This document shows positions 53,978-64,000 of a stretch of DNA of 64,000 nt, piece by piece. The stretch comes from Neofusicoccum parvum. Taxonomy: Eukaryota; Ascomycota; Dothideomycetes; Botryosphaeriales; Botryosphaeriaceae. Each line of letters begins with the position of its first letter. Positions within the stretch are counted from its first letter, which is position 1. The DNA is taken from positions 1 to 64,000 of the forward strand of contig CP087220.1 of NCBI GenBank assembly GCA_020912385.1. Reading direction: 5' to 3'. Position numbers and translations under genes: made by a program. Below the pieces are notes generated by a model that saw only the letters and a list, made by a program, of their open reading frames with translations, did not search any database and had not been told where the DNA came from.

Positions 53978-56367
53978 TTAACCACTTCCAAACACGTTCA
54001 TCCAATTAAGATTGGAATAAGGCATCTGATTGCCGTTTAGATCTCCGAACAGCTCGTAGTCTGATTGGCTTCCAAACCCGTAGAGGTTGCCATCGGCTGC
54101 TCCGGCACTAATTCGCCCATCCCAAATCCCCTGTGAAGATGTGAGCGATTTTACCCGAAAAGAAATGTAGTCACCTACCCAACCGAGGTCGCCACAAGCG
54201 AGGAGCTGATCTTCGGCAGCGGAGATGGATATATTTGACGCTATGGGGACATCGAGATCAAACTCGGAATTGGTCAGGGATACCTCAGGCTGCACTTGCT
54301 GAAACTCCTGGTTGGCCAGTTGCATGTTGCTGTCTGATATTCGTTAGAACAATTTTTCACTCAATTAGTATACGCAGAATTGTCCTTACCGATGTTAGTA
54401 GCTGGAGAAAGATCTTGGGCGAAAATATTGAATTTCGCATCCAGACTGTCCCCAGCTCCCGCCTGCGGCGACGCTGCTTTTCTGGCCCTGTCGAGGACTA
54501 GTTTTATAGCGGCCGCTGCTTCTTTGGCCTCTTGGGATGTTGATACAGCTTCAAGCCATATACGGTATGACTGTTCGAGGACTCTCAACAGCCTCTCCTT
54601 CGTCTTGTCGTCCTCGGAGTCCTGCCGGTCCGAGGCACAAGCTCTATCGACAACGGAGCACAAAATTGTTGCAGCTTGCAGGAATTCGTTTTTGAAAATT
54701 CGCCAACGCATATCTGTCAGCTTTCCCCCGAGCTTTTTCTCATGATGAAGAGTGCTCTGATGCTGCAGTATTTGTAGTGCAGCTTCAATGCAACACGTGC
54801 GCGAATATGTGTAAGCTTCGTTTGACTCGGACGCCACCAGATACTTGTAGTGTAGCTTGCACATAGCCTTTTGAAACAAGACGTCGAGATGGATTCGCCG
54901 CATGACAACGAGTGGGGGATCATGATCAGAAGTCGGCGTGGGGTGAAGCTTCAAGCTCGGGGGAAACGTTAGGCGCGCGTCGTGTAAATCCCTATCCAGT
55001 TTCATGACAGTCTGGTAAGACGCAGAGTGAGTCGAGGTGGTCAGGTCGACGATGGACCCGAAGACGGACATGATTTTATTCCTGGCTGCGAGGAACAGCA
55101 TCGGAGTCAGTTCGATGCTTGACCGAGGTTGAGGTGGCTCCGTCATGTTCTCAGAGAGGTCGTCATCGATTATGTTCAACGGCTCTTTCGTGTCACAGGC
55201 CGACTCGTTAATCATTCGTGGCAGGCCAAACTCTGCGGATGCGTGCATGTCGAAAGTGCGGACGAAGGCCCAGTGTCGTCGCCGCATTTCAGCCTGGAAA
55301 GGAGTAATTTGAGGGGAGTGGCTCGGGTCACGATGATAGCCCATGCGCATAGCTACCCGGACCACAATTGCACTCAATATCGAGTGGCCAGGGATTGTTT
55401 CAGGTGACCGGTGAATTTCGACAGAGACGTAGAGCAACAGGGTCTCCATGGTGAAAGGCACGGAACGAGTATAGTCCGCCAAAAAGAGGCATTGCGCCGC
55501 CTTCTCCACGTAATTCTCCAATTCCTCGCGGCCAGATGTTAGTGCATGCGGGTCAGGGGACCTGTTGAGGCGTAAATGTAGCCCATGAGCCATGACAGTA
55601 AAGAGCAGGCCAATCCACATCACAGGCATGGCATCGTGGTTGGACCAGAACAGCTCATACTGCTTGAGGAAAGTGGGGCCATGGAGGAGAATTGAGGCAA
55701 ATGAGGTCACTCGGAAGTAGTGGTCGACGAGCGCGTCGACTACGGGCTTCACCGGGACAGCGGCAAGGATTTCCTCCCTTGAAGCACTGCTCGTGGATGA
55801 AAGCAATAGCACGGTTGAGTCCCCCGAGTGCTTGGATTCTTTGGTAGATAGCTCGTCTTTCAGCTCCGCGATGCCGTCAAGAATGGCAGTCCAGTGGTCG
55901 CCGGCAACGTACTTGGTCCCGTCGGCATCGAGACGGAGATGGCCAAAACTGTCGCCCAGATCGGGTGGTGGCGAGTTGGTGGCGGCGGGCGATGGGATCG
56001 ACGACGGCTGCTGCCCGGAATCCATCGACATCATCATCGAAACAATACGGCCCTCGAGCTGGTTGATGCGCTCATTCAGGCTTGCCTGGGTGCGCTGCTT
56101 GTGCTGGCTGGCGCGGATGGTAGGGCCGGGAGCAAGGTAGGTGCACGCGCCGCCAAGGCCGCGGCGGGAGCAGGCGTCGCACGCGGGGAGGTCGCGACTG
56201 CATCTGAGCCTGGCACGAGTCAGCCACGTCACAACAGCGCGTGCAGCACTTTACTTCTTGCGGCGGCAGAGCGTGCACGACAGCATCTGCTTCGGCCGTT
56301 GGCGGCCCGGAGGCGGCTGTCGGGTCTCGGATCGCGCAGGGTCCTCGGGTGGGGTGAGGCTGTCCAT
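53978..56367 (-). CDS. Zn2Cys6 transcription factor with fungal-specific TF domain
   Basis: Four exons: 56367-56255, 56209-54390, 54333-54179, 54130-53978; 746 aa, phases consistent. The first intron falls within the zinc cluster; the spliced motif CTLCRRKKLRCSRDLPACDAC then C eight residues later is a correct C-X2-C-X6-C-X6-C-X2-C-X8-C. A short coiled coil follows (QASLNERINQLEGRIVSMM). The middle-homology domain runs from about residue 200: ALVDHYFRVTSFASILLHG, ETLLLYVSVEIHR, ARMGYHRDPS-type GYHRDPSHSP, and RRHWAFVRTFDMHASAEFGL. The last intron (48 nt) is a multiple of three, so its retention would be silent in frame. Start at ATG 56367 (MDSLTPPEDPARSE). It lies head to head with an MFS relic, a common regulator-transporter arrangement. 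Confidence 0.9.
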
Positions 56368-56719
56368 CGATCGAGCGAAAGGTGGACTGAGTCGGTGCGG
56401 GGTGGGAGTGATGATGTTGTTTCTGTGGACGACGCGCAGCCACAAGCCAGGTCTGCGCCCGGACGGTCGGCGCGGACTCGCGGAGGGTCGGGGGCACCGC
56501 TCCGCCCGTTTGGCCCCCAGCACCGATCCTTCGACTAACCCGAATAGTGCTTGTCCAGTTCGATGCAGTCGTCTGGTCCTCGGTGATTTGGTAACTGATT
56601 CTCGACCACAATCGCCAGACAGGACCGGTGCCCTATCAACTACGTCCCTTAGAAGAGCAGCTTCCGAGGACGTTGAGAAAACTGCTGGCCCGGCTCCCGA
56701 GCAACGCCAAAAGGACACA

Positions 56720-57015
56720 AATCTGGCCTTGGTGGGGTCATCATTGCAGATGTCCTACCCCCAGAGCACTAAGGCCGAGCAATGGCCCTCTTCGCAATGG
56801 GCCCCTTACTTGGTCCAGTTGTCGGTTCTTTGCCCTACGGCTCCATTGCCGAGTACCTTGGCTGGCGCTGGGTGTTCAGGATTATATGCATTGCAATAGG
56901 AAATTCCACGATCATTCTAACCAGCATTACTTGTGCTATTCCCTCTAAGAATGCTACTGTCTCCACTGTGGCGGCTTTGTTCATGCGTAGTCGCATTCGG
57001 CGCCATTTCCGATAA
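56720..57015 (+). pseudogene. MFS drug:H+ antiporter (DHA1-like) fragment
   Basis: The frame reads GVIIADVLPPEH, a TAA, then GRAMALFAMGPLLGPVVGSL and IAEYLGWRWVFRIICIAIG. This is the motif-C (GPLLGPVVG) and WRWVF region of DHA1 multidrug transporters, helices 4-6. No N-terminal or C-terminal helices are found nearby, so it is a truncated remnant, head to head with the Zn2Cys6 gene. Confidence 0.7.
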
Positions 57016-57754
57016 ACCTGTCAAAAAACGCTCTAAAGAAACTGGAGGCGAACAGAAAGCCGGGTGCCGCCTTCTGATGATGCTGTAGTTTGCTCCCGTT
57101 CTACCCGCTAATTTCTTCTAGTACGGATGGAAATGTGGGTTTTCCGCGCCGCCCATACAAAGCCAGGCACAAATTTCAGAAAACTAGACTAGGTTCAAAG
57201 AAACCAAAATACAATGACCTGTTCTGATATCGCATGTGCCTATTCTCTCCCATAATTCCCTACATCCTTACATGGATTATCCTTAGTGAGATACGTTACA
57301 TACTCTCAAATAGTCAAAATTTATGTTTTCATGCGCCGTGCTTTTGCTGATTCCGCGCTGCTGCTTAGTAAGTGATAACGCCATCGAGCTCTGAAATAAC
57401 TACATCGCCCCGCATCATATCTCTCGGTTCTCACAGGTGGGGGATCTCGATTTTGTCCCTACTAATGCATGGCATTGGTAGGTCTTTCCAACATCCCGTG
57501 CCGTGGGATGGCGTGCGCAAGACACAGGATCGCAAGCTGCATGACGGGTCCACTAGACTCTGGTCTTTACGTTTCGATGGCTGATCTACTTGCTGTTTGG
57601 TAAATCTCTCGGCGATAAGACAACTGCGAGCCGATGGTGGTGCTCATTATATTATTTCTGCGTTTCAGCATCGAGGTGGCTTCGCCTTTGTCCTGGCAGA
57701 GATTTTCGAACTGATATCTTTGAATCACCGTCACAAATTTTTCTTGCGGTCGCA
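57016..57754. other. Intergenic region
   Basis: About 740 bp before the intact MFS gene; no gene or repeat recognised. Confidence 0.5.
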
Positions 57755-59462
57755 ATGGCTGACGACAAGCAGCCCACAGCTGTGGATAGCCCAGCGCTGT
57801 CGCACATCGTTACCGAGCAGTTTCACGACGGGACAGAACAAGGGAAAAAGGCATTCCTCGCGTCCTTCACGGCTGAAGAAGACAAGGCGATTATGCGAAA
57901 AGTTGACAGGAAGTTTCTGATTCTCATTGGGCTGATCTACGTTATCAAGAACGTTCGTTGGCACCGCCCAAGATCGACAATGAAGCTAAGAAGTGCTGAC
58001 GAGAGCAGATTGATTACATGAACGCGGCAAATGTCAAGGTGCTGCAAGTGGGCCAGCCTTCGAACGTCCTAAAGGAGTTGAACATGACAGCAAATCAGTA
58101 TAATTGGGTGCAGTCGATATATTTTGTGAGCTGATACTCCAAATCGCGGCGAACAGATGCTGATAGTGCACAAGATCAGTTACATCGTCTTCGAGGTTCC
58201 CAGCAACTTGGTAATGAAGAAAGCCCTTCCCCGCAACTGGCAAACTAGAATTATTCTCTCGTGGGGACTGGTTCTTGCATGCCACGCAGCGGTGAAGAAT
58301 AAAGAGGGGCTTTACGCCGCCCGTTGGTTTCTCGGAATGATGGAAGCCGGAATGTTCCCAGGCCTCGCCGTTCAACTGTGCTCTTGGTATCGAAGTGACG
58401 AAATGGGGAAACCTATAATGTTCATGTTCGGTTTCCAGAATACGTCGGGCCTCGTTGGCTCTCTCTTGGCCTACGGAATCAGCTACATGAACGGTGTCGG
58501 TGGCTTGAGTGCCTGGAGATGGTAAGTGGAACCCGGACTTGAGTGACAGCCTTCCTGACACCACCAGGGTATATCTCTTGGAGGGAATCGCCACCATGCT
58601 TTTTGCTGGTGTGGTTTACTTGGTGCTTCCAGATTATCCCAAGTCGCCGAGATCGAGCAAGTGGCTTTCAGCACGTGAGCAGGAGTATCTGGAAACACGA
58701 TTGTCGGAAAATGCCCCCAAGACTGCCGATCCAGCATTCTCTCGACTGGAAGTCGTTGCGGCGCTCAAGGACAAACGGATGTATGCGTTCATGCTTGCGC
58801 AGTTTCTGACAAACTTTGCTGGATATGCACTCCAATGGCAGCTGCCGACGATAACGACAGACCTGGGTTTTGCGGGCCTTCCACGTAACCAGCTTCTGAA
58901 TATCCCCCCGTCTGTCGGCTCGGTCCTCGCCATTATCCTAGCTGGTTGGCTTCTCAAGAAGGCATTTCTCAGCAGGCCGGCACTGATCATGCTCATCGGA
59001 ACCGCGGAGCTTGTGTTCTTTGTCCTTCTTGCTGCCCTATCCTCAAAAGCAGCCATCTACACTGCATGCGTATTGGGGACACTTTTCTACAGTGTGTGGT
59101 TCATTCCATTTTGGGCCTGGCGCTCAGCAACATTAAAGGGAGCGACGGGAGCTGCCTTCGGACTCGCGTTCCAAAATTGCGTTGGACAAGTCGGTGGAGT
59201 GATTGGTCCGCAGCTATTCCAGTCCAAGTACGCATACAACGGGTACAAGACGCCGTTTGGAGTGTGTGCGGGCGCAGTTGGTGGGGCCTGGTTGGCCAGT
59301 CTATGGGCGTGGTGGTTGACACGGGACTTGGAGTGGGATGTGCGCCGAATTCGACGACTTCGCATAAAAGCCGAGAAAGAGGGAGCCGTATATGCTGATG
59401 ATGACGTGGATGCGAGTGGAGAGCGGACATTCTATAGTGGGTTAAAGAAAGTCGGCGTATGA
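57755..59462 (+). CDS. MFS transporter, anion:cation symporter (ACS/Dal5-like) family
   Basis: Four exons: 57755-57952, 58009-58125, 58175-58521, 58568-59462; 518 aa, all phases agree, introns 46-56 nt (GTTCGT, GTGAGC, GTAAGT donors). Signatures of the allantoate/vitamin/organic-anion permease group: YVIKN/IDYMNAANVKVLQVG in helix 1, QYNWVQSIYF/ISYIVFEVPSNLVMKK, ARWFLGMMEAGMFPGLAVQLCSWY, the long central loop (DYPKSPRSSKWLSAREQEYL), and a second half with GPQLFQSKYAYNGYKTPF typical of ACS proteins. About 12 helices expected in the plasma membrane. Substrate not predictable from sequence alone. Start at ATG 57755 (MADDKQPTAVDS), first in frame after a stop-bearing leader. Confidence 0.92.
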
Positions 59463-59607
59463 TGGTCTGGCGAGCAAGCGATGTAAAGCTAGGTGGCTGC
59501 GGAGAGGAGTATGGAACACCGCTCGAGCTGAATCTCCAGCTGTGAAGGGAATCTTGATTTGAAGCCATCTGCGAGATGTTGCCTAAAGTAAATTTAAGCT
59601 AATTGGG

Positions 59608-60345
59608 GTGTGTACCACTCCAGGCAAGACCTGTCCCATCAATAGTTCCGAAGCCTGCCTCAAAGCCCTGCTCGATAACCTCGAACTGCCTCCGAAAGCG
59701 AGCAAGATCAAGACTCTGGAAATATATTTCGATGTGTCCGTACACTTCGGTTTTGAGGCGCTCGAGAATGCCGCTAGACAAGCTCGCAACCCCGAGGATG
59801 AATACGAAGGCCTTACGGAGTACCGCGCCATCTCGAAGGCGCACGACCGCACACTCGAAACAGATCAGGTGTCAGACAATATAAAGCCTATTAGCACGCA
59901 CTGGTAACAGTGCGGCGTCGTACTTTTGCAAGTTCGACATCAGGCCTTCGCAATGCTTACGGCAGCGTTTGCTAAATTGCGAAATCTGCGTGCAGTGGGG
60001 ATCAAAAGCGCCCATATGAACAACTACACAGACCTCGGATCGCCTGGGCACGCGATCATGAGTGAATGGATCATGGACTTCGACCAGCATAAGCTTACCC
60101 AGGGTGAACTTCGCATGGTTGGCTACGAGCAGACGCGCGCTGTGCACGCAGTGCTAACGGCGATGGGAACGAGCGGGAGACGGCTTGAAACCTTCAGAAC
60201 GACGATGCAAGATTGCGAGGCCGTTCTGGGTGGCGATGCATTTCAACTAGACAAAGATGCAGTCGAGGAGCTAGCCAACGTCGGGAACGCGCTCACAATG
60301 TTCGAAATAACACCTCTTCCTCGCCAAGTAGGACATGCAATATAA
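59608..60345 (+). pseudogene. F-box/LRR-like protein fragment with one TAA
   Basis: One frame from about 59608 to TAA 60343-60345, interrupted by TAA at 59905-59907. The patterns CLKALLDNLELPPKASKIKT and FAMLTAAFAKLRNLRAVGI, then LETFRTT...LDKDAVEELANVGNAL resemble the irregular leucine-rich part of fungal F-box proteins. No ATG opens the frame and no F-box is present, so the N-terminus is lost. Probably a decayed gene. Confidence 0.45.
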
Positions 60346-61886
60346 AGAGAAACGTTATATAGGCTGATTAATTTAAGTCCAGGTACTAGTTGAATGCTAA
60401 ATGCTGTCAATCTTGTTCAATTTGGGTAGGCATAATTCAAATATGCGATTCTCAGTGTAGCAGCCTCTTTATAATCATCATTTTATTGCATCGCAGTCTG
60501 GAGCGGTCGGCAGCCAGATAAATTGTAAGCCATAATTTAACAAAGCTTCTTCGGCAACAATCAATAGAACAGCCGTTGCGCTAATTTTTTTTTTTAAAAA
60601 AAAAAAGCGATTCTGCTGACAGCAACCGCGCAGCCAGTCAACGCAACCGCACGCCGCGGTTACTAAGGCATTGAACAAGACTACCAACGCTCGCCACTTT
60701 CCAAAGCACGTCTCTTCAAGTCAGAAGAAGGTTACGCTGCCCCACTAGGAATAGCCAACCACTCGTAGATGTGTCATTGAATGGCACAGCTGTTACTGCC
60801 CACCAAGCTTTCTCGCACATTCTTTCATTCACATCACTAGGAGTCCTTTGACCTGAGTCGACTATGTGAGTCTTCGCAGGTCTTCTCGCATATTCATCGC
60901 AGCAGCGGCCAAGTTAAAAGCAGAATTTCGTGATGCAGGTCCATGGCGCAGCAATTTCCAAAGGTTCGGCTCACCAGTACCCGAACACTATCACAAAGCT
61001 CAGTATCCGGAGATGGAATATTGACTGGATTATTGAAGAAATACGGGATGCTTTCGTCCGTTATCCCGAGTTACGACTGCGTGGGAGAGGCTTTTTCTTC
61101 AGGATGGCCAAAAATAGCAAAATCCGCGTTGCAGTCTTGCGCGCACTGGGTAATCAATTGATGTCGAGGCTTTGCTTCGCCACTACGAGCGTCGTCAGGA
61201 GTGCATTTAAAGCAGAATCTCGACAAGCGTTGTGGAGTCTGAGCAAAGTATAATCCAGATCTACAGTGCACTGACATCGTGGAGGTGCGGATAGGGGTTG
61301 CCGAACCCGAATTACGGACACGAAGCGCATCGCTCTGACTGGCTATGCTCATGCCAAAGCCACACTAGTGACATGAATGACATGTTTCACTTGTGTCAGA
61401 GAGTGGCTGGCAACGCCAATCATTCTGCGATGCTGGGAGACTCCCAGAATGGATCCGAATACGACAGGAAGCTTCTTCACTGTTCCGGCAACAATACCAG
61501 GGCTTTATGTTTCAAAGTCACGTTTCACTGCGTGCGATAAGGCCGCCTGCCTGTCTTAGGGCAGGTTCATTGTATGTGACCGTATTCGCAGCCTGTATAT
61601 GGGTGTCTCTCGCATAGATTTCGGATAGGGTGGAGGCCCCCTCCGGCCACCGGTTTCCCCATGGACGTATAAAGGAAATCGCGGACAACGCTTGGCTTCT
61701 ACACTGACAGTAAAAGCTCCTCAGTCGACTTGCACAACCGGTTTCTTCAATCTTGTAACGCTTATCTTCCACCTCCACAAACTTTATAATTCCTTAGGCT
61801 TTCTTGTCCTTCTTGGCGCAGCTCGGCGGCTTCTCATCTCCTTCTTCTCGTTCCATCGTTGAGAAGCTCTCCAGGAAACACCCACG
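60346..61886. other. Intergenic region upstream of RTA1 copy 2
   Basis: About 1.5 kb. A T11/A11 palindromic run is at 60585-60606. A TATAAAG at about 61668 and a long pyrimidine-rich leader (61740-61860) probably belong to the RTA1 promoter and 5' UTR. ORFs at 60930-61253 have no recognisable domain. Confidence 0.5.
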
Positions 61887-62847
61887 ATGTCGGACAGCAA
61901 AGTGATCATGTACGCGTATGAGCCCAGCTCAGCTTTAGCGGGCGTTTTTGCGGCACTTTTCAGCAACATTGCTTTCTTGCACTTGTGGCAGAACAAGAAG
62001 TGGAGGACGTGGTGGTTCTTGCCATTCGCGCTTTGCGGACTGAGTATGTCTCCCATCATCCTAGAGAGTCTACCTGCTCGAGTACTAATGCTATACCAGT
62101 CGAAAGTCTCGGCTACGCTGGTCGATTCATCTCCTCCCGTCAGGCTCCGGACTACACCACCTGGCCGTACGCGGCGCAATTCGCCATCATATTGGCATCT
62201 CCGGTCCTCCTGACATCCTCGATGTACCTCGTTATGGCACGGATAGTCGTGGCTACTGATGGAGAGGTTCAATTTCCAATCAAGATGAAATGGTTCACCA
62301 AGGCCTTCTGTGGCGGGGATAGCAGCTCCCTGGGGATGATGGGAATCGGTATGGACCTGGATTGTTCATGAAGAAGCTTCGTTGCTAATGAAGATGTACA
62401 GGCGGTGCTTTGTATACAAGTTCCAGTGACCCAACAAAGGGCCTTGGCGCCTTCGCTAAGAACATTGTCTATGCTGGGATCGGTCATCACATCATCTTCA
62501 TGATCGTGTTCATGATCGTTACCGCCATCTTCCACGTCCGTATAAGTCGCAACCCGACGGTCCGCTCGAGCACAACGAACAGCAACTGGGCCCAGTTCCT
62601 CTGGCTCTTTTACGCTTCCTGCATTGTCCTCATCTTCCGCAACGTCCTCAGGTTCATCCAATTCATGCAGGGGGCCGATGGAACGCTCAACTCAAAGGAG
62701 ATTTACCTTGTGGCCTTCGACAGCATTCCCGTTTTCCTTATCATGGCAGTCTTTAGTTTCCGCCACCCAAGACTCTTGAACAGCAACCGTGGAAGTGTCC
62801 TGCTGGACGAGGAGACTTCTGGAAATGTCTACGAGATGAACAAGTAG
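61887..62847 (+). CDS. RTA1-family seven-helix membrane protein (copy 2)
   Basis: Three exons: 61887-62043, 62100-62348, 62402-62847; 283 aa, introns 56 and 53 nt (GTATGT, GTATGG), phases agree. RTA1 signatures: YEPSSALAGVFAALF, the spliced CGLIESLGYAGRF, LLTSSMYLVMARIVVATDG, AFCGGDSSSLGMMGIGGA, FRNVLRFIQFMQGADG and EIYLVAFDSIPVFLIM. Same fold as the gene at 43976, but intron 2 is extra and the sequence is clearly divergent, so it is an older paralogue, not a recent duplication. The pyrimidine-rich leader and TATA-like box upstream suggest strong expression. Lipid-translocation or stress role inferred from the family. Confidence 0.93.
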
Positions 62848-63057
62848 AGTTGGTTTCAAGTGGCGAAGGGCTCGGCGGACGGGGGGTAAGATGTGGCGTT
62901 GGAGAACATGCATTTGTGGATTACAGCAGGAGGCGCTTCTCGTTGGCGTGGCAATTACTAGTCTTTTTACACCTGAGCATAGCTGGGCTTGCTTCATGTG
63001 ATCGATATCTCTTCGAATCGTTATTTTCGCATTCTCTACGGATGAAATGGCTGTTCA

Positions 63058-64000
63058 TTAGACTTTTGGGTCTGCACCCTCCTCCGTGGCTCGATGACGG
63101 AGACGTGGACGGCTCCGGTCCATACCATCAATCGGCGGGAACTTCTTCTCGTCCGTGGTCGGAACATATGTGTCGCCGTCGAGCCATCCGCCCACACCCG
63201 CCCCCTCGTAAGCCAATCGCTGCTGCTGGAAAGAACCATCAATTACCCATTGGAGCCGAGCATACTCCCAGAAATGAAGATGCGACTGGAGCCAACCCGC
63301 TACTGTGTCAATAATCAGGCCAACGAAGATGATGACACACCCAACGGCAACGACTGTTATGGTGGCTGCGAGGTGAAAATTTTGGTAGCCTGAGCCTGCG
63401 CGGATCCGCTGCTGTTCACAATCTTCCATTGACTCGTCATCATCGTAGTTGACCACGAATTGTTTCATCGATGCGTCTGACGGTCCAGTGACGAACTCAA
63501 TGACCCCCTCCTGGAGAAGGGCGAGAGACACGGAGAACCAACGGCCAACCTCGGCCCGCCACTGATCCACTGGAATTGTCCCGTATTGAGTGGTCTCTAT
63601 TACTGTCTTTGATGCAAGAAGTGGATCACCAGGCATCATCTTGGCGACAAAGCTTAAGTCCGGGGTGTGCACGATGGCGGCGGCTACAAGGCGGACAGCA
63701 GTGGTGAGTTGCCGTGACGCGAGACCAAGCGATATCGCTTCCGTAAATATTCCACGCGCCGAAACAAACGGGGTACAACGGCGCGGTTCGTCTTCAGTGG
63801 CAGCTTTACAAATTTGGTGTTGCTCGATGCAGCCGAGGATGGTTACAACGCGGGCCGGGAGATAGACAGTGCCGAAGTCAGACCAATGGTCGGGATCTGC
63901 ACGATACATCGGGTCTTCGACGGAGGAAAGATATGACATGTAGTTTGCCGCGAGGAAGAAGATTGATGCAGTGGCGTCGGAACGATCGATTATTGTTGCA
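63058..64000 (-). CDS. Fungal membrane protein with a Cys-rich ectodomain, partial (runs off right edge)
   Basis: Open frame of about 313 codons continuing past the window on its 5' side (ATASIFFLAANYMSYLSSVED before the first visible Met at 63939). GCIEQHQICK...RCTPFV and a helical middle, then one clear transmembrane stretch near the C-terminus (AATITVVAVGCVIIFVGLII) and a polar tail, fit a large family of uncharacterised fungal membrane proteins. Function unknown. Convergent with RTA1 copy 2, 210 bp apart. Confidence 0.75.
   Translation of the reverse strand, partial: ATIIDRSDATASIFFLAANYMSYLSSVEDPMYRADPDHWSDFGTVYLPARVVTILGCIEQHQICKAATEDEPRRCTPFVSARGIFTEAISLGLASRQLTTAVRLVAAAIVHTPDLSFVAKMMPGDPLLASKTVIETTQYGTIPVDQWRAEVGRWFSVSLALLQEGVIEFVTGPSDASMKQFVVNYDDDESMEDCEQQRIRAGSGYQNFHLAATITVVAVGCVIIFVGLIIDTVAGWLQSHLHFWEYARLQWVIDGSFQQQRLAYEGAGVGGWLDGDTYVPTTDEKKFPPIDGMDRSRPRLRHRATEEGADPKV

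Noticed and set aside
60930..61253. 107-codon plus ORF
   Set aside because: No recognisable domain, no start or splice context; likely chance.

Overview
The window is one end of a chromosome of a filamentous ascomycete (Pezizomycotina; a Sordariomycete is my best guess). The evidence is a (CCCTAA)n telomere at the left edge, introns of about 44-84 nt with GTRNGT-type donors and CTRAY branch sites, Zn2Cys6 regulators and RTA1 proteins, and saturating C-to-T / G-to-A decay that removes CpA and TpG, the signature of repeat-induced point mutation (RIP).

Layout. 1-9292 is subtelomere: the telomere, T/C-rich low-complexity DNA, a truncated extra copy of the 3' end of a telomere-linked RecQ helicase (TLH), an interstitial telomere-like tract, then a full-length TLH on the minus strand. 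The TLH keeps one reading frame of 1,897 codons and is broken only by 11 TAG/TAA codons, each explicable as CAG/CAA to TAG/TAA. 9285-25388 is a nest of LTR retrotransposons: two RIP-saturated Ty3 elements (D on minus, C on plus), a RIP-damaged solo LTR, and a young chromovirus-type element B (15185-21123). B has apparently identical 181-bp LTRs, a CGCTT target duplication and a Tf1-like self-priming site, and sits inside the reverse transcriptase of element C.

25595-34764 is the first host gene block. It holds a pseudokinase with a helical HeLo-like N-terminus and a six-exon gene joining kinase, ankyrin repeats, a second kinase and TPRs (about 1,855 codons), interrupted by one in-frame TAG. 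34973-41924 holds solo LTRs, one split by a complete Tad-like LINE; both insertions have clean target duplications.

41925-64000 is gene-rich accessory DNA. It contains a UPC2-like Zn2Cys6 factor, an RTA1 membrane protein, a decayed NLR/TPR-like relic, a head-to-head pair of paralogues of an unrecognised family (46316-47952 minus, 48863-51481 plus, the latter with C-terminal membrane segments), a FluG-type glutamine synthetase protein, a second Zn2Cys6 factor beside an MFS relic, an intact ACS-type MFS transporter, a decayed F-box/LRR-like gene, a second RTA1 gene, and a membrane protein running off the right edge.

The best candidates for undescribed biology are the pseudokinase / dual-kinase-ANK-TPR neighbours, which resemble cell-death or allorecognition architectures, and the divergent paralogue pair. 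No rRNA, tRNA or CRISPR array was found. All intron models come from reading splice sites and frame by eye.
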